38,949 nucleotides of DNA from JBEIHI01 sp964655245 (lineage in GTDB: Bacteria; Bdellovibrionota; UBA2394), in the NCBI GenBank assembly GCA_964655245.1, contig CAZZLQ010000012.1, forward strand, positions 1 to 38,949, given 5' to 3'. The translations under genes and the position numbers were made by a program. Below are positions 31,614-38,949 of this stretch, piece after piece (the first letter of the stretch is position 1; every line of letters starts with the position of its first letter). A model generated the notes under the pieces. That model was given only the letters and a program-made list of their open reading frames with translations. It did not search any database and was not told the origin of the DNA.

Positions 31614-31639
31614 CCCGGCAGGGCTGTCGCCCTGCGGGG
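31614..31639. repeat. Strong GC-rich palindrome between divergent genes
   Basis: GCAGGGC at 31618-31624 and GCCCTGC at 31629-31635 form a perfect seven-base stem with a TGTC loop, extended after one G-G mismatch by CCC/GGG. It sits between the metallopeptidase and aminotransferase starts. It could be a REP-type element, an attenuator-like hairpin in either leader, or an operator. No T-run follows. Confidence 0.55.
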
Positions 31640-31686
31640 CATCAAGGCTCTTTACATTAGCTTTGAGACGCGTCATCTAAAGAGTG

Positions 31687-32547
31687 ATGATTTTCATGGA
31701 TAGCCAAGGTCGGATTTCGCAAGAGCCCCCAATGGTTTCGTTTTTGGATCACGGGTTTTTGTTTGGTGATTCAATTTATGAAGTGGTGCGCGTTTATCAG
31801 CGCAAAGTCTTTGGATGGAATGCGCATCGAGCAAGACTTTTGGAGAGTGCAAAACGTCTCAATATTCCCATTGAATCTCAGCTTCTCAAGATTGAAGAGC
31901 GAATGAAGCAGCTTCTGAGGCAGCTGGGAGAGCCCGATGCAGCTCTAAGAATGGTGATTACTCGAGGCGTAGGAAAGCTGCACATTAATCCGCGAACATG
32001 CGGGGAGCCTCAGATTCTGATGGCTGCATGGAAGTACGAGCCCACTCTCCACAGCAAGCCGGTTTCTCTCGTTGTTCCTAAGGTTCGCAGAAATCCACGT
32101 GAGGCAATGGATCCTGCTATCAAAAGTGGAAACTACCTCAATTCAGTCATGGCCTATCAGGAGGCGCAGGCCTCGGGGACTGATGATGCTGTACTGCTTA
32201 ATCCCGCTGGCCATGTGACTGAGATGACGACGAGTAATATCGGATGGTTTAGAGGATCAACTCTCTGCACTCCTGCTGATGAGTCCGGAATTTTGTTGGG
32301 AGTTACGAGGAAGGTGCTTTTGGATTCGCATACCGTTGAGACTGGGCTCTACGGAGTGGAATCCTTGGAGGAAGCAACAGAGGTGTTTGCTCTGTCGACC
32401 TTTAAAGAGGTGGTTCCCGTTGCTTTGATTCAGTTTGAGAGTGGAAAGCGCAAAGAATTTAGGGATTTTTCACAAACTCAGAAGCTTCAGAGGTCGTTTC
32501 ATTCAGTTGTTGAGAAAATTCTTTCAAACGAGCCAGAATGGTACTGA
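31687..32547 (+). CDS. Class IV aminotransferase (BCAT / D-amino-acid aminotransferase family)
   Basis: The protein of 286 residues is a fold-type IV PLP enzyme. VSFLDHGFLFGDSIYEVVRVY opens it, AIKSGNYLNSVMAYQEA carries the PLP lysine (about residue 146), and EMTTSNIGWFRG and LLGVTRKVLL follow. Family members include IlvE, D-alanine aminotransferase and 4-amino-4-deoxychorismate lyase, and I cannot separate them by reading. The start is uncertain: GTG 31684, ATG 31687 and ATG 31696 are in frame. The lspA ATG overlaps its stop (TGATG), so it is in an operon with lspA-lgt. Confidence 0.88.
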   Translation: MIFMDSQGRISQEPPMVSFLDHGFLFGDSIYEVVRVYQRKVFGWNAHRARLLESAKRLNIPIESQLLKIEERMKQLLRQLGEPDAALRMVITRGVGKLHINPRTCGEPQILMAAWKYEPTLHSKPVSLVVPKVRRNPREAMDPAIKSGNYLNSVMAYQEAQASGTDDAVLLNPAGHVTEMTTSNIGWFRGSTLCTPADESGILLGVTRKVLLDSHTVETGLYGVESLEEATEVFALSTFKEVVPVALIQFESGKRKEFRDFSQTQKLQRSFHSVVEKILSNEPEWY

Positions 32548-33068
32548 TGAGTCAGGTTCAGGTCCCATTTGATAAAAGTCTCGTTCTTAGCAAACAAGTT
32601 TGGCTCCCAGCTCTTGGAATTTTTGTTCTCGATCAATTGACGAAGTATTGGGTGATTTGGAAGTTGGAAGTCGGTCAGTTGGTTCCAGTTTTTCCATTCT
32701 TCAATCTCGTGCACTATAAAAACCGTGGCGCAGCCTTTGGGATGTTTCATAATGCGAGTCCAGAGTTTCGGATGGTTTTTTTCGGCTTGGTGACCCTCGT
32801 TTTCTTGGGCTTAATTGTCTATTGGCTGGGAACGGCGCCACTTCGCGAAAAGGCCTATCGTTGGGGGCTTGTGCTCATCCTTGGTGGAGCCCTGGGTAAC
32901 GTCAAAGACCGCGTGATTTTTCAGGAAGTGACAGACTTTTTGGATTTCTACATCGGTGCATATCACTGGCCTGCCTTCAATGTGGCTGATTCTGCGATCA
33001 CGGTTGGTGTTTGCTGGATCATGTTGTTGCAACTTCCTTGGCATAAATGGCTTTCCAAGAGACACTGA
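32547..33068 (+). CDS. lspA: Lipoprotein signal peptidase (signal peptidase II)
   Basis: The 173-residue membrane aspartyl protease removes the signal peptide from prolipoproteins after Lgt has added diacylglycerol. Several hydrophobic segments surround LDQLTKYWV, FNLVHYKNRGAAFGMF, GGALGNVKDRV, and the catalytic aspartates in VTDFL (Asp130) and FNVADSAI (Asp148). An ATG at 32538 gives three extra residues. ATG 32547 overlaps the previous stop as TGATG and is preferred for that reason. lgt follows after three bases. Confidence 0.94.
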   Translation: MSQVQVPFDKSLVLSKQVWLPALGIFVLDQLTKYWVIWKLEVGQLVPVFPFFNLVHYKNRGAAFGMFHNASPEFRMVFFGLVTLVFLGLIVYWLGTAPLREKAYRWGLVLILGGALGNVKDRVIFQEVTDFLDFYIGAYHWPAFNVADSAITVGVCWIMLLQLPWHKWLSKRH

Positions 33069-33071
33069 GTC

Positions 33072-33854
33072 GTGTTGCCGGTTCTGTTTCCGGGAACCGC
33101 TTTTGAGGTTCCCACTTATTTTGTTCTTCTTTTGCTCGCTGGTTTGGGAGCGATCATTTGTGGAATCTACAAAGCGAAGTCCTATGGTCTAAAGCCCTAT
33201 CGAGCAGTTGATATCGGTTTCATTGGCTTTGTGGGTGGACTGCTGGGCGGACGCCTGACCCACATTTTGATTGAGGCTCCGAGCTACTATTGGGAAAGTC
33301 CTGTTAGAGTTCTTTATTTTTGGCAGGGTGGATTTGTCTTATATGGAGGGTTGATTGGGGGATTTCTGGCCGGTCTACTCGCGATAAAGTTGTTCAAGGA
33401 GCCCATCATTGAGTGGATGGACGCCCTGGCTGTGTCGATATTGGTCGGAGTGGCGATTGGGCGAATGGGCTGTCTTGCGGGGGGCTGCTGCTACGGACTT
33501 CCAACAGAGAGCTTCATCGGTCTGACGTTTACCCATCCATTTGCCTCAGCTCCACTTCATCAGGCCCTTTATCCAACTCAGCTCATGGAGGCTTTGTTTT
33601 GCGGTCTGCTGGCATTGGTCCTGTGGTTTATGTTTCCTCGGCTTCCTCAACGAGGGGGTATTATTTTTGGGATCGCAGCGATCGGCTATGCGGTCTTTCG
33701 CTTTCTGATCGAGTTCATTCGGGGTGACGTCGAACGGGGAGTTTATGCTTCCGGAAGGATCACGACTTCTCAGATTATTTCCCTCGTGGTGATTGCGGCT
33801 GCTTTGATTTTTCTATGGCGCAATCGTCGACCTAGTTCGAAAGCCTCGATTTAA
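33072..33854 (+). CDS. lgt: Prolipoprotein diacylglyceryl transferase
   Basis: The 260-residue membrane enzyme transfers diacylglycerol to the lipobox cysteine. It begins with GTG at 33072 (MLPVLFPGTAFEVPTYFVLLLL). GGLLGGRLTHIL, YGGLIGGFLAG, then GRMGCLAGGCCYGLPT (131-146, a variant of the Lgt GRxGNFxNxE signature), YPTQLMEA and FLIEFIRGDVERG follow. The Cys-rich signature is divergent from E. coli, so the name rests on overall pattern and on adjacency to lspA. The two genes, with the mltD and phnD lipoproteins, describe a working lipoprotein pathway. Confidence 0.9.
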   Translation: MLPVLFPGTAFEVPTYFVLLLLAGLGAIICGIYKAKSYGLKPYRAVDIGFIGFVGGLLGGRLTHILIEAPSYYWESPVRVLYFWQGGFVLYGGLIGGFLAGLLAIKLFKEPIIEWMDALAVSILVGVAIGRMGCLAGGCCYGLPTESFIGLTFTHPFASAPLHQALYPTQLMEALFCGLLALVLWFMFPRLPQRGGIIFGIAAIGYAVFRFLIEFIRGDVERGVYASGRITTSQIISLVVIAAALIFLWRNRRPSSKASI

Positions 33855-34628
33855 TCAACCAATCTTGGAGAAAAGTCGACGAGCGTTTTCATGGACTCGC
33901 TCGTTTAGTTCGGCCACAGGAATTCCACGAAGCTCAGCGAGAAACTGGAAGGTATGTTTTACAAAGCTCGACTCATTGCGCTTTCCCCTCATGGGAACAG
34001 GCGCGAGATAAGGAGAGTCTGTTTCAATCAAAATGTTTTCGAGCGGAGTTTTCAAATAAACATCGCGAAGAGCCGACGCATTTTTGAATGTCACGATTCC
34101 CGAAAATGAGATGAAAAAGCCCTTCTCAACTCCAAAACTCGCAAGCTCTTGAGTTCCCGTGAAGCAGTGAAAAACGGCAGATCCCTGATAGGATTTTAAA
34201 AGCGCCATCGTGTCAGATTCCGCATCTCGTGTGTGGATCATCAAGGGCATTTTGAGTTTTTGTGCGGCATTAATATGCCATTCAAAAGTTGCCACCTGAT
34301 CATCTCGAGAGGAGTTCTTATAGTAATAGTCTAATCCGCACTCCCCAACCGCGACACATTTGGAGTGGGATAGGGCGCTAGAGATCTCGCTGAGAAGAGG
34401 CTGATCCTTTCCACAGGTAGACGCATCGTGGGGATGAATGCCTGCGGTAAAAAAGACTTCAGGCACTTTTTCTGCAAGGGCTTGAGCGCGTCGGCAAGCA
34501 TCGGCTGAAGTCCCGGCGCCAATGTCGATCAACAAATCACAGGTTTCTACAGCGCGCTGAAGAACGTCATCGCGGTCCTGATCGTAATCGGGACATGAGA
34601 GATGGGTATGGATATCCAAAAGTTTCAT
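33855..34628 (-). CDS. tatD: TatD-family metal-dependent DNase
   Basis: The 257-residue amidohydrolase-fold nuclease has HTH (H7 and H9), GIHPHD, GECGLDYYYKNSSRDDQ, HTRDAESD, HCFTG and ILIETDSPYLAP, which are the family's metal ligands in order. TatD proteins are 3'-5' exonucleases in DNA repair. Its ATG overlaps the holB stop by four bases (34625-34628). The convergent lgt ends at the base immediately next to its stop. Confidence 0.94.
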   Translation of the reverse strand: MKLLDIHTHLSCPDYDQDRDDVLQRAVETCDLLIDIGAGTSADACRRAQALAEKVPEVFFTAGIHPHDASTCGKDQPLLSEISSALSHSKCVAVGECGLDYYYKNSSRDDQVATFEWHINAAQKLKMPLMIHTRDAESDTMALLKSYQGSAVFHCFTGTQELASFGVEKGFFISFSGIVTFKNASALRDVYLKTPLENILIETDSPYLAPVPMRGKRNESSFVKHTFQFLAELRGIPVAELNERVHENARRLFSKIG

Positions 34629-35335
34629 ACGAGTGATTGAGCCCAGGCTCTATCCCAGACAATCTTTTGATTCAAGTTTCTCTGAAGCTCAGACAGCCCG
34701 GGCTCAAGAACTGGCGCCAAAGACGACCAATGTCCTGGGTACTTGCGCTCAGAGGCCTTTTTGAGGAGTCGTCTAAAACTTTCGTAAGCCGTCTCTCGTG
34801 TTTTGAGTACGGGCTCGAGAAGTTCTTGGGTGAGAAGGGGTTGCTGATTTTGAATAGCCTGAAACAAGTCTTCCTCCTGAGAAGTCCACTCCTCTGGGAG
34901 TTGAGAATTCCACTTCACTTTGAGACACCGAGATCGAACAGTGGGGAGCAGTTGAGAGCAAGAAGTCGTGCCAATCAAGATAATCCAAGAACTTTGAGGT
35001 TCCTCCAAAGTCTTGAGAAGAGCGTTTTGGGCTTGTACTTGAGAAGGTTCAAGATTTTCAAGACTCAGCAAACGATAAGAAGATTCAAAAGGCTTCTGTC
35101 GAATTCCTCGAAGAGCGTCCCTTAGATCGCTGATGGAAAAATCCGAACTTAACTGGATCCAGTCGGGATGGTAACCCTTGGCTATTTTTTTGCAGCCTTG
35201 GCACTGCCCACAGCTTTCTGAAGATTCGCAAAAAACATGTCGGCTGATCAACTGAATAAGCTCAATTGCATTCTCAGACTCAATGATCAAGGGCGACGGA
35301 TATCTTCGATTTTTTAAAAGCTCGGGCCAATTCAT
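34625..35335 (-). CDS. holB: DNA polymerase III delta-prime subunit-like protein, short form
   Basis: From ATG 35335 the protein has 236 residues. Delta-prime is part of the clamp loader. CESSESCGQCQGCKK is the zinc module of the family. ALRGIRQKPFESSYRLLSLENLEPSQVQAQNALLKTLEEP and TVRSRCLKVKW (SRC motif with the arginine finger) are conserved. The P-loop is missing, with LIIESENAIELIQ in its place. The C-terminal collar domain is also shorter than in E. coli (334 residues). The start is set by an ATGA overlap with tmk and by GGTGAGG eight bases upstream. Confidence 0.88.
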   Translation of the reverse strand: MNWPELLKNRRYPSPLIIESENAIELIQLISRHVFCESSESCGQCQGCKKIAKGYHPDWIQLSSDFSISDLRDALRGIRQKPFESSYRLLSLENLEPSQVQAQNALLKTLEEPQSSWIILIGTTSCSQLLPTVRSRCLKVKWNSQLPEEWTSQEEDLFQAIQNQQPLLTQELLEPVLKTRETAYESFRRLLKKASERKYPGHWSSLAPVLEPGLSELQRNLNQKIVWDRAWAQSLV

Positions 35336-35955
35336 TTTGAGTCCCTCACCCTGAGTTTCGGAAGCCATTTGCTCAAATCGCGAACAAGTTGAGAGTGTAC
35401 CTCTTGTCGACTCTGATTAGCGTCCACAATGAGGAAACGGTTGTCTTGATGAGCGAGATGGAGGAAACCTTTCCTGACTTTTTCATGAAAGGCCTTGGAT
35501 TCCTGATCAAACTTATCATGCTTTGACTTTGAACTTAATCGAAGTTGAGGGGAGGAAAGTAGGTAGATTCGCTTTGGCTTTACACCTTGCACGGCGAGTG
35601 CATTTAGCTCTTTGAGGGTCGGCAGGGGAAGGCCCTTGACGAGACCTTGATAAACAAGAGTTGAATCCTCAAATCGATCTGAGATAACGACGTAGCCCTT
35701 TCGAAGAGCAGGAGCGATGACTTGATTAATCAGCTCCCGTCGACTGGCCTCAAGAATAAATGTCTCTGTGAGGGGGTCTAGCTTCTCGCGTTTCAAAATC
35801 TTTCGAAGCATTTCTCCTGGGCGAGTGCCTCCAGGTTCGCGAGTCGTCAAAACTTTATAGCCACATTGGCGTAGCTTCTTTTGCAGTAACCGAATCTGAG
35901 TTGATTTGCCGGTTCCATCGGCCCCTTCGAAACTCAAAAATAAACCCCGAGACAT
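35332..35955 (-). CDS. tmk: Thymidylate kinase
   Basis: The 207-residue enzyme phosphorylates dTMP to dTDP. EGADGTGKST (10-19) is the P-loop. TREPGGTRPGE and VISDRFEDSTLVYQG (the DR(Y/F)xxS motif) bind nucleotide and substrate. KFDQESKAFHEKVRKGF is the usual helix near the lid. Length is normal. The ATG at 35955 has AGG about eight bases upstream, a weak site. It is first in the tmk-holB-tatD operon. Confidence 0.95.
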   Translation of the reverse strand: MSRGLFLSFEGADGTGKSTQIRLLQKKLRQCGYKVLTTREPGGTRPGEMLRKILKREKLDPLTETFILEASRRELINQVIAPALRKGYVVISDRFEDSTLVYQGLVKGLPLPTLKELNALAVQGVKPKRIYLLSSPQLRLSSKSKHDKFDQESKAFHEKVRKGFLHLAHQDNRFLIVDANQSRQEVHSQLVRDLSKWLPKLRVRDSK

Positions 35956-35992
35956 GGAGTTAACCTAACGACAGGGAGGAGATTTTTCTAGG

Positions 35993-37588
35993 CTAAGTTG
36001 AAGAAGTCGGCTGTGAAGTCTTTAAATTGCGGTGAATCGTCGCAATCAGATCCTTGAAGTTGTAGGGCTTGCTCACAAAGGAGTCCATTCCTGCCTCAAA
36101 AGCCTTTTCCACCTCATTTGGCATGACCCCAGCAGTCACTGCAATAATGGGTGTTGAGGCGAGATCTGTGTTGGAAATTTTCCGAATCATTTGGGTCGCG
36201 GTAAACCCATCGGTCACCGGCATTTGGCAATCCATGAGAATGATGTCGATCACTTCCTTTGATCCAATCAGTGTATCAACAGCTTGTGCACCATTTGTGG
36301 TCAAGATGCATCGGCCCCCGGCCTTCTCGATGACTTTGCTGACAATCTCTCGAGAGACGTCGTTGTCTTCGGCGACCAAAATCAATTTACCTTTCAGTGA
36401 ATCCTCTTGAGGTGGCACAGCTCTAAAGTCGAACATTTTGGCAGCGGCTGTCTTGAGGTTCAGTGAGAATGTGAATGTGGATCCTTGGCCCAGCTCGCTC
36501 TTGACGCTCACTTGGCCCTGCATCAGTTCAATAAGGTTTCGAGCAATCGTTAAGCCTAGTCCAGCCCCTCCTTTTTGGGAGGATATCTCCTCAGCAAACT
36601 GAGAAAAAGGGTCAAAAATCTTATCAAGATTTTCAGGTGAGATGCCCATTCCAGTATCTCGGATTTCAACGCTTAATCGAACATTACTTTTTGTTCGCTC
36701 AGCGATTCCGACCAAGACGGTGACCCCACCCTTCTCGGTGAACTTGATTCCGTTGCCGACAATATTCCATAAAATCTGTTTAATTCTTCTTGGGTCTCCG
36801 TGAACCCAAAGAGGGCTTTTGATCTCGGACTTAAGGGTGAGATGAATCTTTTTCTCTCGTGCCAGAGATCGAAGAAGTGTCAATGTTTCGTCGAAGACGC
36901 TTGCGACCTCGATGTCTTCCTCTTTGAGATGAAAATGCTCAAAGTCCATGCGAGAGAAGTCGAGAATGTCCTGAATGATGGTGACCAAAGATTCGGCAGA
37001 AGCTCGAATGGACTGAACATAACGAGCTTGTTCGTCGTTGAGCTTGGTATTGAGCAGTAAGTTGGCCATTCCCAAAACACCGTTCATGGGGGTTCGGATC
37101 TCATGACTCATGTGCGCAAGAAATCGAGCTTTGGCGCGTTCCCCTTCTTCGGCCTTTCGTCTGGCCTCGACGAGTTGATTCCGAACTCTGACTTGCTCAG
37201 TAATGTCTCTGAAGAAGATGGAAAGCCCCGTCTCCGAAGGGTAGAGTGAGGTTTCAAAGTAGGAATCGATCCATGGCACCGATTCCTCAAAGACGATCGT
37301 TTTGCCTGAGGACATGGCCTCATTATATTTATCGTAAACACGAGTCCCCACGAGGTGTGGATAGGCATCCCAAAGGTGGGTTCCCAGAAGTTCTTCGCGA
37401 GGACGTTGAGCGACCATTTGCGCCGATTGATTGAGGTAGATGAGTCGCCACTCACGATCAACCACAAAGAAGCCGTCGGTGATCCGCTCCAAAATCGAAG
37501 TAAACTCAGGAAGATTACCCCGCAGGAATGACTCCATCTTATGTTGGGTCGCTGGGGGGTTTTGAGGAGGCTGAACAGTTGAGTTCAT
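35993..37588 (-). CDS. Hybrid sensor histidine kinase: PAS, HisKA, HATPase, receiver
   Basis: From ATG 37588 the protein has 531 residues. A PAS domain (about 25-130) shows ERITDGFFVVDREWRLIYLNQSAQ. HisKA has AHMSHEIRTPMNGVLGM with the phosphorylated His162. The ATPase has NIVGNGIKFTEKGG (N box), DTGMGISPENLDKIFDPFSQF and GGAGLGLTIARNLIELMQG. The receiver has ILVAEDNDVSREI and IILMDCQMPVTDGF with phospho-acceptor Asp453. There is no membrane segment, so it is cytoplasmic. The longer frame to 37750 is Arg/Pro-rich and overlaps the divergent gene. No separate response regulator or output domain is adjacent. Confidence 0.93.
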   Translation of the reverse strand: MNSTVQPPQNPPATQHKMESFLRGNLPEFTSILERITDGFFVVDREWRLIYLNQSAQMVAQRPREELLGTHLWDAYPHLVGTRVYDKYNEAMSSGKTIVFEESVPWIDSYFETSLYPSETGLSIFFRDITEQVRVRNQLVEARRKAEEGERAKARFLAHMSHEIRTPMNGVLGMANLLLNTKLNDEQARYVQSIRASAESLVTIIQDILDFSRMDFEHFHLKEEDIEVASVFDETLTLLRSLAREKKIHLTLKSEIKSPLWVHGDPRRIKQILWNIVGNGIKFTEKGGVTVLVGIAERTKSNVRLSVEIRDTGMGISPENLDKIFDPFSQFAEEISSQKGGAGLGLTIARNLIELMQGQVSVKSELGQGSTFTFSLNLKTAAAKMFDFRAVPPQEDSLKGKLILVAEDNDVSREIVSKVIEKAGGRCILTTNGAQAVDTLIGSKEVIDIILMDCQMPVTDGFTATQMIRKISNTDLASTPIIAVTAGVMPNEVEKAFEAGMDSFVSKPYNFKDLIATIHRNLKTSQPTSST

Positions 37589-37727
37589 GCGTAGAGTTCT
37601 TTCGACAGGAGAGTTACCCGATCTTTTAAAAATTCGCCATAGGGGGGGACAAAGGGCTTCCCGCACCCCCGCAAATGCGCTAAATAAGGGCCTACGAGGT
37701 CGCGATGCCTCGAAGGGATATTGGATA

Positions 37728-38949
37728 GTGATTGTAAGTTTTGGATTCATCTTGGCGCTTATCAGCGCTCAAGGCGATGGATCGACCCATCGGTCTCGTC
37801 TTGCCAGAACACTACCGGAGGCTCCCATGGCTCCGCCGGCTGCTTCAGCGACAGTTGTTGTTGAAAGCGGAGACCCTTTGTGTGAGCGAAGTGTCAAGAG
37901 TATCCGTCTGCCCTTGCCAGAGGATCTTGCGGGCTCAGGCTTTCAGAGTGCCCATGTTCGTTTGATTCTTCCTGTTGAGGGCCCCAGCGTTTTGCTGCCG
38001 ACACTCCATTCTGTGCCTGCGGAACTTCGAGCAGATATTGAAAGCTCTGATCAAGAAGCTGAAGCTTGGTTTCGATTTTTCGTTGCTGACTCAAGGATTC
38101 CGATGCGATTTTTGATAGGCGATCCCACCGGAGGACATTCCTATTCGGATATCTCGAGTCAGGAGAAGGTTCTCAATTCGACCATTGCATATCGGCAAAT
38201 CCGTATCGTCAGATCCATGCTTCTGCGGTTCATTCACCTTTGGGATGATTTCGTCGATATGATTGATAACAAGAAACGACTGATGGTGGATATCGATGAG
38301 TCGCCGATGCAGCTCATGAAATTGCACGAAAGCCGGATTGCTGAAGTTTGGGATAAGATCGAAAAGAATATTCAGTTGAGGATGCCAGGCGTTCCATTTG
38401 ATTCAGAGCCGCTGCTCTTTGGGATTCGGCGCACCGCCTTTGCAGGCTTGATGTTTTCCAAGGATGTTCCTGGCCGACACTTTTTGAGATCAGCCTATAA
38501 AAACCATTTGCTGAAGCGCCTTCCGGAGAAATCCCGTTTGAGAAAGTTCATAGAGACTCTCAATGATACTTATGTTGCCTATACCGCGAAGGTCTTACTG
38601 GAGGCATTTGATGGTCCTTTTGAGGCGCAGTATCCGAAATCAATTCGAAAGCATTTTCGTGCGCTCAGCTATATGATGGAGCTTCTGTATGTGCCAGCTC
38701 TCGTGAAGCAAAATGAAACTCAAGAAATGCTCTCGGGGGAGATCGCCCGCCGAGCCCGACTTGATGATCAGACCGCCGGTGAGACCTTGCTTCTTGTGAT
38801 GGATCGGATCAAGAAGTTGCCCGCGGAGCAGCGGGCTTTTGTCGTCCGCAATCTTCCTCTGTTTGTTGAAAAATATGAAATGATACTCAAAAAGAAAAAA
38901 GTTCGGGCGGGTGATGAAAAGATTACCCTCTTTCAAATCTATACTGACT
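37728..38949 (+). CDS. Exported protein of unknown function, incomplete at the right edge
   Basis: An open frame begins at GTG 37728 and runs to the window edge without a stop, giving at least 407 residues. The start gives a good short signal peptide (MIVSFGFILALISAQGDGS), and AAGGG lies ten bases upstream. A Pro/Ala-rich linker follows, then a largely helical mature region with VDMIDNKKRLMVDIDESPMQ, RIAEVWDKIEKNIQLRM, RAYKNHLLKRLPEKSRLRK-like and MDRIKKLPAEQRAFVVRNLP segments. No family is recognised. It is divergent from the histidine kinase, with a CGAGG/CCTCG dyad at 37695-37712 just before the ribosome binding site. Confidence 0.75.
   Translation, partial: MIVSFGFILALISAQGDGSTHRSRLARTLPEAPMAPPAASATVVVESGDPLCERSVKSIRLPLPEDLAGSGFQSAHVRLILPVEGPSVLLPTLHSVPAELRADIESSDQEAEAWFRFFVADSRIPMRFLIGDPTGGHSYSDISSQEKVLNSTIAYRQIRIVRSMLLRFIHLWDDFVDMIDNKKRLMVDIDESPMQLMKLHESRIAEVWDKIEKNIQLRMPGVPFDSEPLLFGIRRTAFAGLMFSKDVPGRHFLRSAYKNHLLKRLPEKSRLRKFIETLNDTYVAYTAKVLLEAFDGPFEAQYPKSIRKHFRALSYMMELLYVPALVKQNETQEMLSGEIARRARLDDQTAGETLLLVMDRIKKLPAEQRAFVVRNLPLFVEKYEMILKKKKVRAGDEKITLFQIYTD

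Noticed and set aside
37589..37750. Extension of the histidine kinase to 37750
   Set aside because: The extra residues are Arg/Pro-rich, overlap the divergent gene and precede no domain.

Overview
The window reads as a compact chromosomal segment of a Gram-negative, probably Bdellovibrionota (Oligoflexia) or other former deltaproteobacterial lineage. The evidence for this is indirect. There are many signal peptides and lipoboxes, an LspA-Lgt pair, an MltD-type lytic transglycosylase, an RNase J, a flagellin-like gene, and an EF-G whose N-terminus carries the AHIDSGKTT P-loop of the mitochondrial-EF-G1-like clade. Base composition and codon use look uniform by eye. I see no insertion sequence, phage, CRISPR array, rRNA or tRNA, so this is core genome with a set of unrecognised exported proteins mixed in.

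Layout. 1-3,930: tail of a probable glycerophosphodiesterase, an outer-membrane-like protein, asd, and a large exported protein overlapping the end of asd. 4,016-9,332: RNase J, RsmE, lytic transglycosylase MltD, a GAF-domain protein and ribosomal protein S4. 9,470-12,790: FbaB-type aldolase, an NAD(P)H-FMN reductase, a RimK-type ATP-grasp ligase coupled to a DedA-like membrane protein. 12,785-15,066: a very short flagellin-like protein, an exported membrane protein and a secreted nuclease-like protein. 15,117-17,295: fusA with a clear terminator. 17,294-19,695: EVE-domain protein plus two coupled exported proteins of unknown function. 19,800-24,333: a SEC-C protein, HemF, a DEAD-box helicase, a membrane desaturase and another exported protein.

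24,356-28,052 is a complete riboflavin operon on the minus strand (ribD-ribE-ribBA-ribH-VOC protein), with ATGA couplings at most junctions. It is divergent from a phosphonate-type ABC transporter (phnD-phnC-phnE, 28,232-31,063). The shared spacer holds direct repeats but no FMN riboswitch that I can recognise. 31,060-33,854: small HEIGH metallopeptidase-like protein, class IV aminotransferase, then lspA-lgt for lipoprotein maturation. 33,855-35,955: tmk-holB-tatD, an ATGA-coupled DNA-metabolism operon. 35,993-37,588: a PAS-histidine kinase-receiver hybrid, divergent from a secreted protein that starts at a GTG (37,728) and runs off the window.

The most general oddity is that several genes have a plausible -10 box ending 6 to 9 bases before the start codon and no Shine-Dalgarno sequence (mltD, the SEC-C gene, hemF, the helicase, the FMN reductase, rimK). 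This suggests leaderless or nearly leaderless transcripts, while operon-internal genes use ATGA coupling or clear Shine-Dalgarno sites. No single undescribed system stands out. The best leads are the short flagellin-like protein, the exported gene clusters, the shared rib/phn regulatory region and the leaderless promoter pattern.
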